64,000 nucleotides of DNA from Catenuloplanes indicus (GTDB taxonomy: Bacteria > Actinomycetota > Actinomycetes > Mycobacteriales > Micromonosporaceae), in assembly GCF_030813715.1 (NCBI RefSeq), contig NZ_JAUSUZ010000001.1, forward strand, positions 6,014,001 to 6,078,000, written 5' to 3'. A program made the translations under genes and the position numbers. Position 1 is the first letter of the stretch. Each line of letters starts with the position of its first letter. Below are positions 34,482-42,098 of the stretch, in pieces. The notes below the pieces were generated by a model. That model ran no database searches, was not told where the DNA came from, and was given only the letters and a program-made list of their open reading frames with translations.

Positions 34482-35957
34482 TCAGGTGACCGAGGACCGC
34501 GCTATGTTGCGGGCCATGCCGCCGAAGACGATGGCGTGGAACGGGAAGACCGCGGCCCAGTACGCGTGACCGGCCAGGCCGTGCGGCAGGAAGATGGCCC
34601 GCTGCCGGTATGTCGACGTGCCGTCCGGGCCGGGCTCGGCGTACATCTCCAGCCAGGCGCGGCCGGGCAGCCGCATCTCGGCGCGCAGCCGCAGCATGCG
34701 GCCGGGCACGATCTCCTCGACGCGCCAGAAGTCCAGTGCCTCGCCGACGTAGAGGCGGTGCGGGTCGCGGCGGCCGCGGCGCAGGCCGACGCCGCCGGAA
34801 AGCGTGTCCAGCCAGCCGCGCGCGGACCAGGCGAGCGGGAACGAGTACCAGCCGTTCTCGCCGCCGATGCCCTCGATCACCCGCCAGAGCGCGTCGGACG
34901 GCGCGCCGACCGGCTGGTCGCGCACGTCGGTGTAGACGCTGCCGCCGGACCAGGCCGGGTCGGTCGGCAGCGGTTCCGCGGACGCGTCCCGTCCGGCCGC
35001 GCCGGTCCACCGCGTCTCCACCTGCACGTCGCGGACCTTGGCGAGCGCGAGCCGGACCGCCTCGTCGAACGGCGTCGGCTGCCACGACCCGGTGTACCGC
35101 GCGATGTCGTTCTCGTGCGCCACGGCGTCGTGGATCAGGCTCTCCACCAGCGGGCGGGCGATCGCGTTCGGGACCGGGGTGATCACGCCGACCCAGTGCG
35201 AGGAGAGCCACGGCGTGAGCACGCGGACCGGGAGCAGGCGGCGGCGGGGGAGGCCGGCGACCGCGGCGTACCGCTGCATCATCTCCGCGTAGGTGAGCAC
35301 GTCCGGGCCGGCGATGTCGAAGCCGCGGTTGACGTCCGGCGGCAGGCTCGCGGCCTCGATCAGGCGGCGCAGCACGTCCCGTACCGCGATGGGCTGGATC
35401 TTGTTGTTGACCCACCGCGGCGTGACCATGACCGGCAGCCGCTCGGTCAGGTAGCGCAGCATCTCGAACGACGCGGAGCCGGACCCGATGATCACCGGGG
35501 CGCGCAGCACGGCCGTGGGTACGCCGCTGTCCAGCAGGATCCGGCCGACCTCGGCGCGCGAGCGCAGGTGGGCGGAGTGCACGTCGCCGGTCGGGTCCGG
35601 GCCGCCGAGGTAGACGATCCGCTGCACGCCCGCTGTCGCGGCGGCCTCGGCGAAGTTGCGGGCCGCGACCCGGTCCATCTCCTCGAAACCGCGCCGGCCG
35701 AGCGAGTGGATCAGGTAGTAGGCGACGTCGACGCCCTCCAGCGCGGCGGCGAGCGAGTCCGGCTTGCTGACGTCGCCCTCGGCGATCTCCACCTGGGACG
35801 CCCACGGGACGTCGCGCAGACGGTTCGCGTTCCGGGCCAGGCAGCGCACCCGGTAACCGGCCTGGACCAGGCGCGGGGCGAGACGACCGCCGATGTATCC
35901 GGTGGCGCCGGTGACCAGGCAGAGTGCATCGGGTTGCATGGGAACCATGATTGCCAC
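34482..35957 (-). CDS. NAD(P)-binding (NmrA/SDR) protein with C-terminal DUF2867 domain
   Basis: The N-terminal 270 residues are an atypical short-chain dehydrogenase/NmrA fold (LVTGATGYIGGRLAPRLVQAG, CLARNANRLRD, VAYYLIHSLGRRGFEEMDR). The C-terminal 170 residues (WRVIEGIGGENGWYSFPLAW, YVGEALDFWRVEEIVPGRMLRLRAEM) match DUF2867, an SRPBCC-like ligand pocket. Such fusions are common in actinobacteria and of unknown substrate. The best start is uncertain among GTG 35957, ATG 35948 and ATG 35939 (MQPDALCLVTGATG). It is divergent from glyA. Confidence 0.85.
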   Translation of the reverse strand: MAIMVPMQPDALCLVTGATGYIGGRLAPRLVQAGYRVRCLARNANRLRDVPWASQVEIAEGDVSKPDSLAAALEGVDVAYYLIHSLGRRGFEEMDRVAARNFAEAAATAGVQRIVYLGGPDPTGDVHSAHLRSRAEVGRILLDSGVPTAVLRAPVIIGSGSASFEMLRYLTERLPVMVTPRWVNNKIQPIAVRDVLRRLIEAASLPPDVNRGFDIAGPDVLTYAEMMQRYAAVAGLPRRRLLPVRVLTPWLSSHWVGVITPVPNAIARPLVESLIHDAVAHENDIARYTGSWQPTPFDEAVRLALAKVRDVQVETRWTGAAGRDASAEPLPTDPAWSGGSVYTDVRDQPVGAPSDALWRVIEGIGGENGWYSFPLAWSARGWLDTLSGGVGLRRGRRDPHRLYVGEALDFWRVEEIVPGRMLRLRAEMRLPGRAWLEMYAEPGPDGTSTYRQRAIFLPHGLAGHAYWAAVFPFHAIVFGGMARNIARSSVT

Positions 35958-36024
35958 CGGGTGACGTGCTAAACGGACCTAGACTCGGGTTCTGACCTGC
36001 CTTGTAAAAAGCGGGGTGTGTGCC

Positions 36025-37314
36025 GTGAACGCGACCTTTTGGGGCCCGGACTTCGACGCCCTGCACGAGACCGATCCGGAGCTCGCCGAGGTGCTGCTCG
36101 CCGAGGTGCACCGGCTGCGCGACGGGCTGCAGCTGATAGCGAGTGAGAACCTGACCTCGCCCGCGGTGCTGGCCGCGATGGGTTCCACGCTGAGCAACAA
36201 GTACGCGGAGGGCTACCCGGGGCACCGGTACTACGGCGGGTGCGGTCCGGCGGACCGGGCCGAGGAGCTGGCGGTGAGCCGGGCGAAGGACCTGTTCGGC
36301 GCGGACCACGTGAACGTGCAGCCGCACTCCGGCACGTCCGCGATCATGGCGGCCTACGCGGCGCTGGTGCAGCCGGGCGACCCGGTGCTGGCGATGGACC
36401 TGCCGCTCGGTGGCCACCTCACGCACGGCAGCAAGGTCAACTTCTCCGGGAAGTGGTTCAACCCGATCGGGTACGGGCTGCACCGCGACACCGAGCTGAT
36501 CGACTACGACGAGGTGCGCGACCTGGCCCGCGCGCATCGGCCCCGCATGATCATTTGTGGCGCCACCGCGTACCCCCGGAACATCGATTTTCGGGTCTTC
36601 CGCGAGATCGCGGACGAGGTCGGCGCGTATCTGCTGGTGGACGCCGCGCACTTCATCGGGCTGGTGGCCGGCCGGGCGATCCCGTCGCCGGTGCCGTACG
36701 CGGACGTGGTCTGCGCGACCACGCACAAGGTGCTGCGCGGCCCGCGCGGCGGCATGATCCTCTGCCGGGAGGGGCTGTCCGCGCGGATCGACAAGGCGGT
36801 CTTCCCGTTCACCCAGGGCGGGCCGCTGATGCACGCGGTCGCGGCCAAGGCCGTCGCGTTCCGCGAGGCCCAGATGCCGGACTTCCAGGGGTACGCCCGG
36901 CAGGTGGTCCGGAACGCGCAGGCGCTCGCGTCCGGCCTGGACACCGAGGGCGCGCGGTGCGTGACCGGCGGCACCGACACGCACCTCGCGGTCGCCGACC
37001 TCACCGCGCTCGGCGTCACCGGCCGGGACGCGGAGGAACGCTGCGACCTGGCCCGGATCACGCTCAACAAGAACGCGATCCCGTACGACACGCGGAAGCC
37101 CACGGTCGCGTCCGGCATCCGGATCGGCACCGCCTGCATCACCACGCAGGGGATGGACGAGGGCAGTTCACGGCAGATCGCGGGACTGATCGGCCGGGCC
37201 GTGCGGTCCGACCCGGGCACCGCGGCCGGGCTCGCCGCGCTGCACGAGGTTGCCGACGAGGTCACCGCGCTGGTCCGCCGGTTCCCCGCCTACGCCCGGC
37301 CGGCGGCGGTCTGA
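36025..37314 (+). CDS. glyA: Serine hydroxymethyltransferase family protein
   Basis: Serine hydroxymethyltransferase interconverts serine and glycine with tetrahydrofolate and PLP. The 429-residue protein has the SHMT hallmarks LQLIASENLTSPAVL, NKYAEGYPGHRYYGGC, HVNVQPHSGTSAIMAAY and the PLP lysine loop VVCATTHKVLRGPRGG. One difference: the residue after YYGGC is Gly instead of the Glu of standard SHMTs, which acts in catalysis at the dimer interface. Whether a nearby Glu takes over is unknown. I use the GTG at 36025 because a GCGGGG site lies about 10 nt upstream; the frame begins at 36016. Position between the phosphatase/tsa region and atp matches actinobacteria. Confidence 0.88.
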   Translation: MNATFWGPDFDALHETDPELAEVLLAEVHRLRDGLQLIASENLTSPAVLAAMGSTLSNKYAEGYPGHRYYGGCGPADRAEELAVSRAKDLFGADHVNVQPHSGTSAIMAAYAALVQPGDPVLAMDLPLGGHLTHGSKVNFSGKWFNPIGYGLHRDTELIDYDEVRDLARAHRPRMIICGATAYPRNIDFRVFREIADEVGAYLLVDAAHFIGLVAGRAIPSPVPYADVVCATTHKVLRGPRGGMILCREGLSARIDKAVFPFTQGGPLMHAVAAKAVAFREAQMPDFQGYARQVVRNAQALASGLDTEGARCVTGGTDTHLAVADLTALGVTGRDAEERCDLARITLNKNAIPYDTRKPTVASGIRIGTACITTQGMDEGSSRQIAGLIGRAVRSDPGTAAGLAALHEVADEVTALVRRFPAYARPAAV

Positions 37315-38265
37315 CCTGCTCGCCCACAGGCTCGTCCCGGTCACCGCGGCCAGCACCACCACGATCACGCCGAGGGACAGCACGGTCGGGATCTCCGGCA
37401 CCCAGGACCAGATGCCGTGCGCCCAGTGCAGCACCAGCTTCACGCCGATGAACGCCAGGATGATGCCGAGGCCGTAGTTGAGGTGCCGCAGCCGGCCCAG
37501 CGCGTCGTGCAGCACGAAGTAGAGCGCGCGCAGGCCGAGCAGCGCGAACGCGTTCGTGGCGAGCACCAGGTAGGGGTCCTCGGTGACGCCGTAGACGGCC
37601 GGCACCGAGTCGACCGCGAACACGATGTCGGTCATGAAGATCGCGGTGACCACCAGCGCGGCCGGGGTCAGCGCGCGCCGCCCGTCGATCCGGGTGACGA
37701 GCTTGAAGCCGTCGTACTCCTTGGTCACCGGCAGCCAGCGGCGGAGCAGCTTGACCGTGCGCATGTCGTCGACGTCGAGCGTCGCCTCCGGACCCTCGCC
37801 CGCCTCGCGCAGCACCCGGATCGCGGTCCACACCAGCACGGCGCCGAACAGCAGGAAGACCCAGGTGCCGGTGGCCAGCGCGCCGGCGCCGAGCGCGATG
37901 AAGACGGCGCGCAGCACCAGCGCGCCGACGATGCCGTAGAGCAGCACCCGCTGGGCGAGCGCGGGCGGCACCGCGAACGAGGCCAGCAGCAGCATGAAGA
38001 CGAACAGGTTGTCCACCGACAGCGACTTCTCCACCACGAAGCCGGTCAGGAACTCGATCGCGGGCGTGCCGCCGTACACCCACCAGAGGAATCCGCAGAA
38101 GACGAACGGGAGGGCCAGGTAGAACGCGGTCCAGCGGAGCGCCTCGCCCATTGCCACCTCGTGCGGGCGCCGGGTGAGCCAGACGTCCATGGCGAGCAGG
38201 GCCAGCAGGCCGATGACGGTGGCGGCCCAGAGGCCGGGGGACGCGATCGAGTCGAGAGGGTGCAC
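37168..38265 (-). CDS. TerC-family membrane protein, probable Mn2+ exporter
   Basis: This is a roughly 365-residue protein with eight or more helices, typical of TerC/Alx. It has conserved acidic segments FVVEKSLSVDNLFVFMLLL and VTAIFMTDIVFAVDSVPAVYGVTEDPYLV, which carry the metal-linked Asp residues. Family members export Mn2+ or support metal loading of secreted enzymes. The GTG at 38265 has a GAGGAG site 5 nt upstream, and a yybP-ykoY-type riboswitch precedes it. The coding frame continues 147 nt antisense into glyA before its stop, giving a charged tail unlike the family. A frameshift or late stop loss could explain this. Confidence 0.9.
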   Translation of the reverse strand: MHPLDSIASPGLWAATVIGLLALLAMDVWLTRRPHEVAMGEALRWTAFYLALPFVFCGFLWWVYGGTPAIEFLTGFVVEKSLSVDNLFVFMLLLASFAVPPALAQRVLLYGIVGALVLRAVFIALGAGALATGTWVFLLFGAVLVWTAIRVLREAGEGPEATLDVDDMRTVKLLRRWLPVTKEYDGFKLVTRIDGRRALTPAALVVTAIFMTDIVFAVDSVPAVYGVTEDPYLVLATNAFALLGLRALYFVLHDALGRLRHLNYGLGIILAFIGVKLVLHWAHGIWSWVPEIPTVLSLGVIVVVLAAVTGTSLWASRSDRRRPGVGGEPADQRGDLVGNLVQRGEPGRGARVGPHGPADQSRDLP

Positions 38266-38287
38266 GGCAACTCCTCGAACGTTCACC

Positions 38288-38395
38288 GTCCGAGGTCTCC
38301 CCCACCCACGGCTTCGCGGGCGGCCCGCCGGGGACCCTGTCGGAGGATCCGTACTGACCGGCGTGCGCTTCGCGGGGTACTCCCCTCGCTGCGTC
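38288..38395 (-). promoter_or_regulatory. yybP-ykoY (Mn2+) riboswitch candidate upstream of terC
   Basis: On the minus strand the leader of terC starts with GCGAGGGGAGTA and ends with GGTGGGGGAGACCTCGGACG. The GGGGAGTA loop and GAGACCT loop are the two Mn2+-binding elements of the yybP-ykoY class, and the flanking CGAG/CTCG can form the closing P1 stem. Two internal helices lie between (around GCCGGTC and CCCCGGCGGG). The family often controls TerC genes. It likely turns terC on when Mn2+ is high. Confidence 0.75.
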
Positions 38396-38481
38396 GATGG
38401 TAGCCGTTTCGACCGCGCTGAATGGTAACCGGATCGCGGGATTTTGGTTACGCTCGGTGGATAGGGTGATCGGAGGTGGCG

Positions 38482-38586
38482 ATGATGCTGCTCGACGTTC
38501 TGGTGGCCGTATTCCTGCTGCTCTGCCTCGGCATCAGCTGTGCGGCGATGTCGTCCGGGCACGGCATGCACCGGCGGCACCGGTAG
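38482..38586 (+). CDS. Predicted 34-residue membrane microprotein
   Basis: An ATG-ATG start with a GGAGG site 5 nt upstream encodes MMLLDVLVAVFLLLCLGISC followed by a His/Arg-rich tail ending in RRHR. The single hydrophobic stretch would span a membrane. It is 50 nt before the AtpI-like gene and on its strand. Small size makes this uncertain, but the ribosome-binding site and hydrophobic design support it. Confidence 0.45.
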   Translation: MMLLDVLVAVFLLLCLGISCAAMSSGHGMHRRHR

Positions 38587-38636
38587 GGGCCGGTATTCTC
38601 GCTGGCCGAGGGCGGGTGCCGAGGGCTGGGGAGACG

Positions 38637-39038
38637 ATGATCGTTCGGTTGGGCCACATCTGGTGGCCGCTGGCCGGCACGGCCGTGCTGGCCGTGGTGC
38701 TCGCCGTGGTCGGGCAGGTCGTCGACGGCGGCCCCGGACTGCTCGGTGCGCTGCTCGGCGTCGGGCTGCTGGCCGGTGGCTATCTGATGTCCAACCTGGC
38801 GCTCGCGTGGGCCGACTCGATCATGCCGAAGCTGGTCCTGACCATCGGGCTGGCCACCTACATCTTCAAAATCACGATGCTCGGCGTGGTGCTGCTCGTC
38901 GTGATCGACCAGAACTGGGCCGGCGTCCGGATGACCGCGATCGGGATGATCTGCACCATGCTGATCTGGATAAGCGCGCAGATCTGGTCGTCCATGCGCG
39001 CCACCGCGGCCATACGTCCCGGAGCCGTGCCCGACTAG
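38637..39038 (+). CDS. ATP synthase-associated membrane protein (AtpI-like)
   Basis: This 133-residue protein has four hydrophobic helices: from HIWWPLAGTAVLAVVLAVVG, GLLGALLGVGLLAGGYLMSNLAL, VLTIGLATYIFKITMLGVVLLVV and MTAIGMICTMLIWISAQIW. Proteins of this shape (Rv1303-like, ATP synthase I superfamily) precede atpB in actinobacteria and may help c-ring assembly or Mg2+ handling. The ATG at 38637 has GGGGAG upstream. A 165-nt gap with two dyads separates it from the next gene. Confidence 0.8.
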   Translation: MIVRLGHIWWPLAGTAVLAVVLAVVGQVVDGGPGLLGALLGVGLLAGGYLMSNLALAWADSIMPKLVLTIGLATYIFKITMLGVVLLVVIDQNWAGVRMTAIGMICTMLIWISAQIWSSMRATAAIRPGAVPD

Positions 39039-39087
39039 GTCCTTCAGGTGACCGTTGTCGGAAATCAGCGAGTCCCCTCCCGGTTCC

Positions 39088-39156
39088 GTGTGACGGGGAG
39101 TACGGTGTCACACGATGAGCCGGACCCCGCGAGGACCGCACAACTGAGTTGTGCGG
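39088..39156 (+). promoter_or_regulatory. Two dyads in the leader of the atp operon
   Basis: GTGTGAC (39088-39094) pairs with GTCACAC (39107-39113) across 12 nt. CCGCACAAC (39136-39144) pairs with GTTGTGCGG (39148-39156) across a 3-nt loop. Both lie in the gap before the AtpZ gene, likely including the main atp promoter. The second could be a terminator/attenuator stem. Roles are inferred. Confidence 0.4.
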
Positions 39157-39203
39157 GGGGTGAGTCCTAGCTTCCTGCCAGCGACTGATATCGTCGCCGC
39201 GTC

Positions 39204-39422
39204 ATGGCCGATGACCCTTCACCCAAAGCTCCTGAGCCCAACTCGGGGGCCGATGCCGGTTGGTCGGCGGTCGGTTACCTGTTGGGCGGCATGATCGTCT
39301 GGGGTGGCGCGGGCTGGCTGCTGGATCGCTGGCTCGGCCTGCCGGACGTGGGGCTGCTGATCGGGCTGATCGGCGGCACCATCGCCGGGGTTTATCTGAT
39401 CGTGAAGAGGCTGGGCGCGTGA
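39204..39422 (+). CDS. atpZ: AtpZ/AtpI-family small membrane protein
   Basis: This 72-residue protein has a polar N terminus and two helices (VGYLLGGMIVWGGAGWLLDRWLG and VGLLIGLIGGTIAGVYLIVK), the two-helix hairpin of AtpZ-type proteins that sit ahead of atpB. Such proteins aid assembly or Mg2+ supply to the ATP synthase. It is 25 nt before atpB, likely first in the main operon. Confidence 0.8.
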   Translation: MADDPSPKAPEPNSGADAGWSAVGYLLGGMIVWGGAGWLLDRWLGLPDVGLLIGLIGGTIAGVYLIVKRLGA

Positions 39423-39447
39423 ACGGCCCCGACCGACGGAGGATGCG

Positions 39448-40251
39448 TTGAGTAAGTCCCCGCACGTTCTCGCCGCGGAGTTCCCGCCCGGAGTGGAGAG
39501 TTTCGACTTCCCGACTCTCATCCCGGCGCTCGAAGGCACGATGTGGGCGCAGGCTTTCACGAAGGTCACGCTGCTGGTGTGGCTCTCGGTGGCCATCCTC
39601 ATCGTGTTCTTCCTGGTGACCTACCGCAGCCCCAAGATCGTGCCGACCAAGGGCCAGTGGCTGGCGGAGTCGATCTACGGTTTCGTCCGGGACGGCATCG
39701 CCAAGGACATCATCGGCAACAAGCACGGCGTGCGGTTCGCGCCGTACCTGGCGACGCTGTTCGTCTTCATTCTTCTGAACAACTTCTGGGGCATCTTCCC
39801 GTTCGCCCAGATTTCACCTAACTCGCACATCGCGTTCCCGATCGTGCTCGCCGGCTTCACCTACGTCATCTACATTGCCGTCGGTATCAAGGCGCAGGGG
39901 CTCGGGCACTACGTCAAGAACAGCATCTGGGTGTCCGGCGCTCCGCTCTGGGTGCAGCCGATCCTGGTGCCGATCGAGCTGTTCCAGGTGCTGCTGCTGC
40001 GCCCGGCCACGCTCGCGATCCGACTCTTCGCCAACATGTTCGCCGGCCACATGATCCTGCTGGTGTTCACGCTCGGTGGTGTCGCGCTGATGAACGCGGA
40101 AGCGGTGTTCCTCAAGCCGGTCGCGCTGCTCAGCTGGGCCATGGCGATCGTGATGACGCTGTTCGAGCTGTTCATCCTGGCGCTGCAGGCGTACGTGTTC
40201 ACGCTGCTGACCGCCACGTACCTGCAGAGCTCGGTGGACCCGGCGCACTGA
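39448..40251 (+). CDS. atpB: ATP synthase Fo subunit a
   Basis: Subunit a forms the proton half-channels. The 267-residue protein has the expected helices and the essential Arg in LRPATLAIRLFANMFAGH, the key arginine facing the c-ring. A TTG start with a GGAGG site (39439-39443) is used. The end LTATYLQSSV is conserved. It is followed after 94 nt by atpE. Normal for the family. Confidence 0.96.
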   Translation: MSKSPHVLAAEFPPGVESFDFPTLIPALEGTMWAQAFTKVTLLVWLSVAILIVFFLVTYRSPKIVPTKGQWLAESIYGFVRDGIAKDIIGNKHGVRFAPYLATLFVFILLNNFWGIFPFAQISPNSHIAFPIVLAGFTYVIYIAVGIKAQGLGHYVKNSIWVSGAPLWVQPILVPIELFQVLLLRPATLAIRLFANMFAGHMILLVFTLGGVALMNAEAVFLKPVALLSWAMAIVMTLFELFILALQAYVFTLLTATYLQSSVDPAH

Positions 40252-40345
40252 GGCCGGCGCTCCACGCCACAGCTTTCGCAAAGAAGTAGTTTTCGCCTTA
40301 ATCGTTCGCGTAACTCGTACGCGGCAACGCAGGAGGAATCGCAAA

Positions 40346-40570
40346 ATGCCACTGGCAGAGATCGCCGGAAACATCAACGTCGTCGGCTACGGCATCGCGG
40401 CGCTGGGCCCGGGTATCGGCGTGGGCCTGGTCTTCGCGGCCTACATCCAGGCGACCGCTCGTCAGCCCGAGACCGCCGGCCTGACCCGCGTTTACATGTT
40501 CATGGGCTTCGCCGTCGTCGAGGCGCTCGCGCTGCTCGGCCTGGTGCTCGCGTTCGCGCTGGGCGGCTGA
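40346..40570 (+). CDS. atpE: ATP synthase Fo subunit c
   Basis: This is a 74-residue two-helix protein forming the rotor ring. The first helix carries the Gly-rich GPGIGVGLVFAA; the second has the proton-binding Glu in FAVVEALALLGLV. It lacks the extra polar ligands of Na+-type rings, so it is proton-driven. GCAGGAGGAATC precedes the ATG. Confidence 0.97.
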   Translation: MPLAEIAGNINVVGYGIAALGPGIGVGLVFAAYIQATARQPETAGLTRVYMFMGFAVVEALALLGLVLAFALGG

Positions 40571-40656
40571 ACGAACACGTCGACGGTCTCCGCCTCGTCG
40601 CGGAGCCGATTCGGTGATCGGCGGGAACGACGCATCACCGGCCAGATGGGAGTGTT

Positions 40657-41211
40657 ATGAACCCTTACATCGCTGCTGAGGAGCACGGCGGCGGCGCCGG
40701 CATTCTGCTGCCGCCCGTCTCCGAAATCATCGTCGGTCTCGTCGCTTTCTCCGTGATCCTGTTCGTCCTGGCCAAGTTCGTCTTCCCGCGCATGGAGGAG
40801 ACGTTCAAGGCCCGGGTCGAGGCCATCGAGGGCGGCATCGCCAAGGCCGAGTCCGCACAGGCCGAGGCGAACGAGCTGCTCGAGCAGTACCGCGCGCAGC
40901 TCGCCGAGGCCCGTACCGAGGCCGCCCGGATAAGGGACGAGGCGCGTGCCGACGCCGAGGCGATCCGTCAGGACGTCCTGGCCAAGGCCCGCGAGGAGTC
41001 CGACCGCATCATCGCCGCCGGGCAGGAGAACCTGCGCACGCAGCGCGAGCAGCTCGTCCGCGAGCTGCGCTCCGAGATCGGCACGCTCGCCGTGGACCTG
41101 GCCGGCCGCATCGTGGGCGAGTCGCTCGCCGACGAGGCGCGCAGCCGGGGCACCGTCGAGCGCTTCATCGCCGAGATCGACGCGCCCGCCGCGTCGGGGG
41201 GTCGGCGCTGA
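40657..41211 (+). CDS. atpF: ATP synthase Fo subunit b
   Basis: This is a 184-residue peripheral stalk protein: one N-terminal helix (ISEIIVGLVAFSVILFVLAKFVF) followed by a long charged coiled coil (RIRDEARADAEAIRQDVLAK). The TGA overlaps the atpH start by 1 nt, giving tight coupling. No fusion to delta is present, unlike mycobacteria, which fuse b and delta. Confidence 0.95.
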   Translation: MNPYIAAEEHGGGAGILLPPVSEIIVGLVAFSVILFVLAKFVFPRMEETFKARVEAIEGGIAKAESAQAEANELLEQYRAQLAEARTEAARIRDEARADAEAIRQDVLAKAREESDRIIAAGQENLRTQREQLVRELRSEIGTLAVDLAGRIVGESLADEARSRGTVERFIAEIDAPAASGGRR

Positions 41212-42029
41212 TGTCGATCGGCAACCGCGAGTCCTATGCCGCGGCGACGGACGAGCTGACCGCGTACGCCGCCACGGCGTCCGCGGCGGACGTCGCCGCG
41301 CTGGGCGACGAACTGCTCGCGGTCGCGCGGCTGCTCTCGGGCGAGCCCCGGCTGCGGCGTGCGCTGTCCGACTCGTCCACGCCGGCCGCGCAGCGTGCCG
41401 AGCTGGCCGGTGGGCTGCTGACCGGCAAGGTGTCCGCGCCGGCGCTGACGGTGCTGACCGCGACCGTCGCCGCGCGCTGGTCCACGCCGAGCGAGTTCCT
41501 GACCGCCGTCGAGCAGATCGGGGTGGACGCGCTGCTGACCAGCGCGTCCGCGGCCGGCGAGCTGGGCGAGGTCGAGGACGAGCTGTTCCGGTTCAGCAAG
41601 GTCGTCGCGGCCGAGAAGACCCTCGGTGGCGCGCTCGCTGACGTGTCCGTCCCGGCCGCACGCCGGGCCGAACTGGTCCGCGAGCTGCTGGCCGGCAAGG
41701 CGAAGCCGGTGACGGTCCGCCTCGTCGAGGTGGCCCTGTCCGGGTTCGGTGGACGCGGCTTCGTGGCATCGCTGGACCGGCTGATCGAGCTGGCCGCGGA
41801 CCGGCAGGACCGCGACCTCGCGTACGTGACCGTCGCGCGCCCGCTCGCTGAGGCCGACGAGGCGGCGCTCGCCGCCAAGTTGACCGAGCTGTACGGCCGG
41901 GGCGTGTCCCTCAAGGTCACGGTCGACCCGGCGATCGTCGGCGGGATCAGCGTCCGGGTCGGTTCCGACCTGTACGACGGCACGATCCTGCGGCGGCTCA
42001 CCGAAGCCCGCAAGGCATTCGCCAAGTAG
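41211..42029 (+). CDS. atpH: ATP synthase F1 subunit delta
   Basis: The delta subunit links the peripheral stalk to F1. The 272-residue protein is longer than the 180 of E. coli, as usual in actinobacteria. It has the N-terminal helical bundle, and the C-terminal family signature is VTVARPLAEADEAALAAKLTE and VDPAIVGGISVRVGSDLYDG. It overlaps atpF by 1 nt and precedes atpA by 69 nt. Confidence 0.95.
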   Translation: MSIGNRESYAAATDELTAYAATASAADVAALGDELLAVARLLSGEPRLRRALSDSSTPAAQRAELAGGLLTGKVSAPALTVLTATVAARWSTPSEFLTAVEQIGVDALLTSASAAGELGEVEDELFRFSKVVAAEKTLGGALADVSVPAARRAELVRELLAGKAKPVTVRLVEVALSGFGGRGFVASLDRLIELAADRQDRDLAYVTVARPLAEADEAALAAKLTELYGRGVSLKVTVDPAIVGGISVRVGSDLYDGTILRRLTEARKAFAK

Positions 42030-42098
42030 GTCCGTTCCCTCGGAAGCCCCTTCATTACGGTGGGGACGGCACCGAGACGACAGAAGAGAAGGCTGAGG

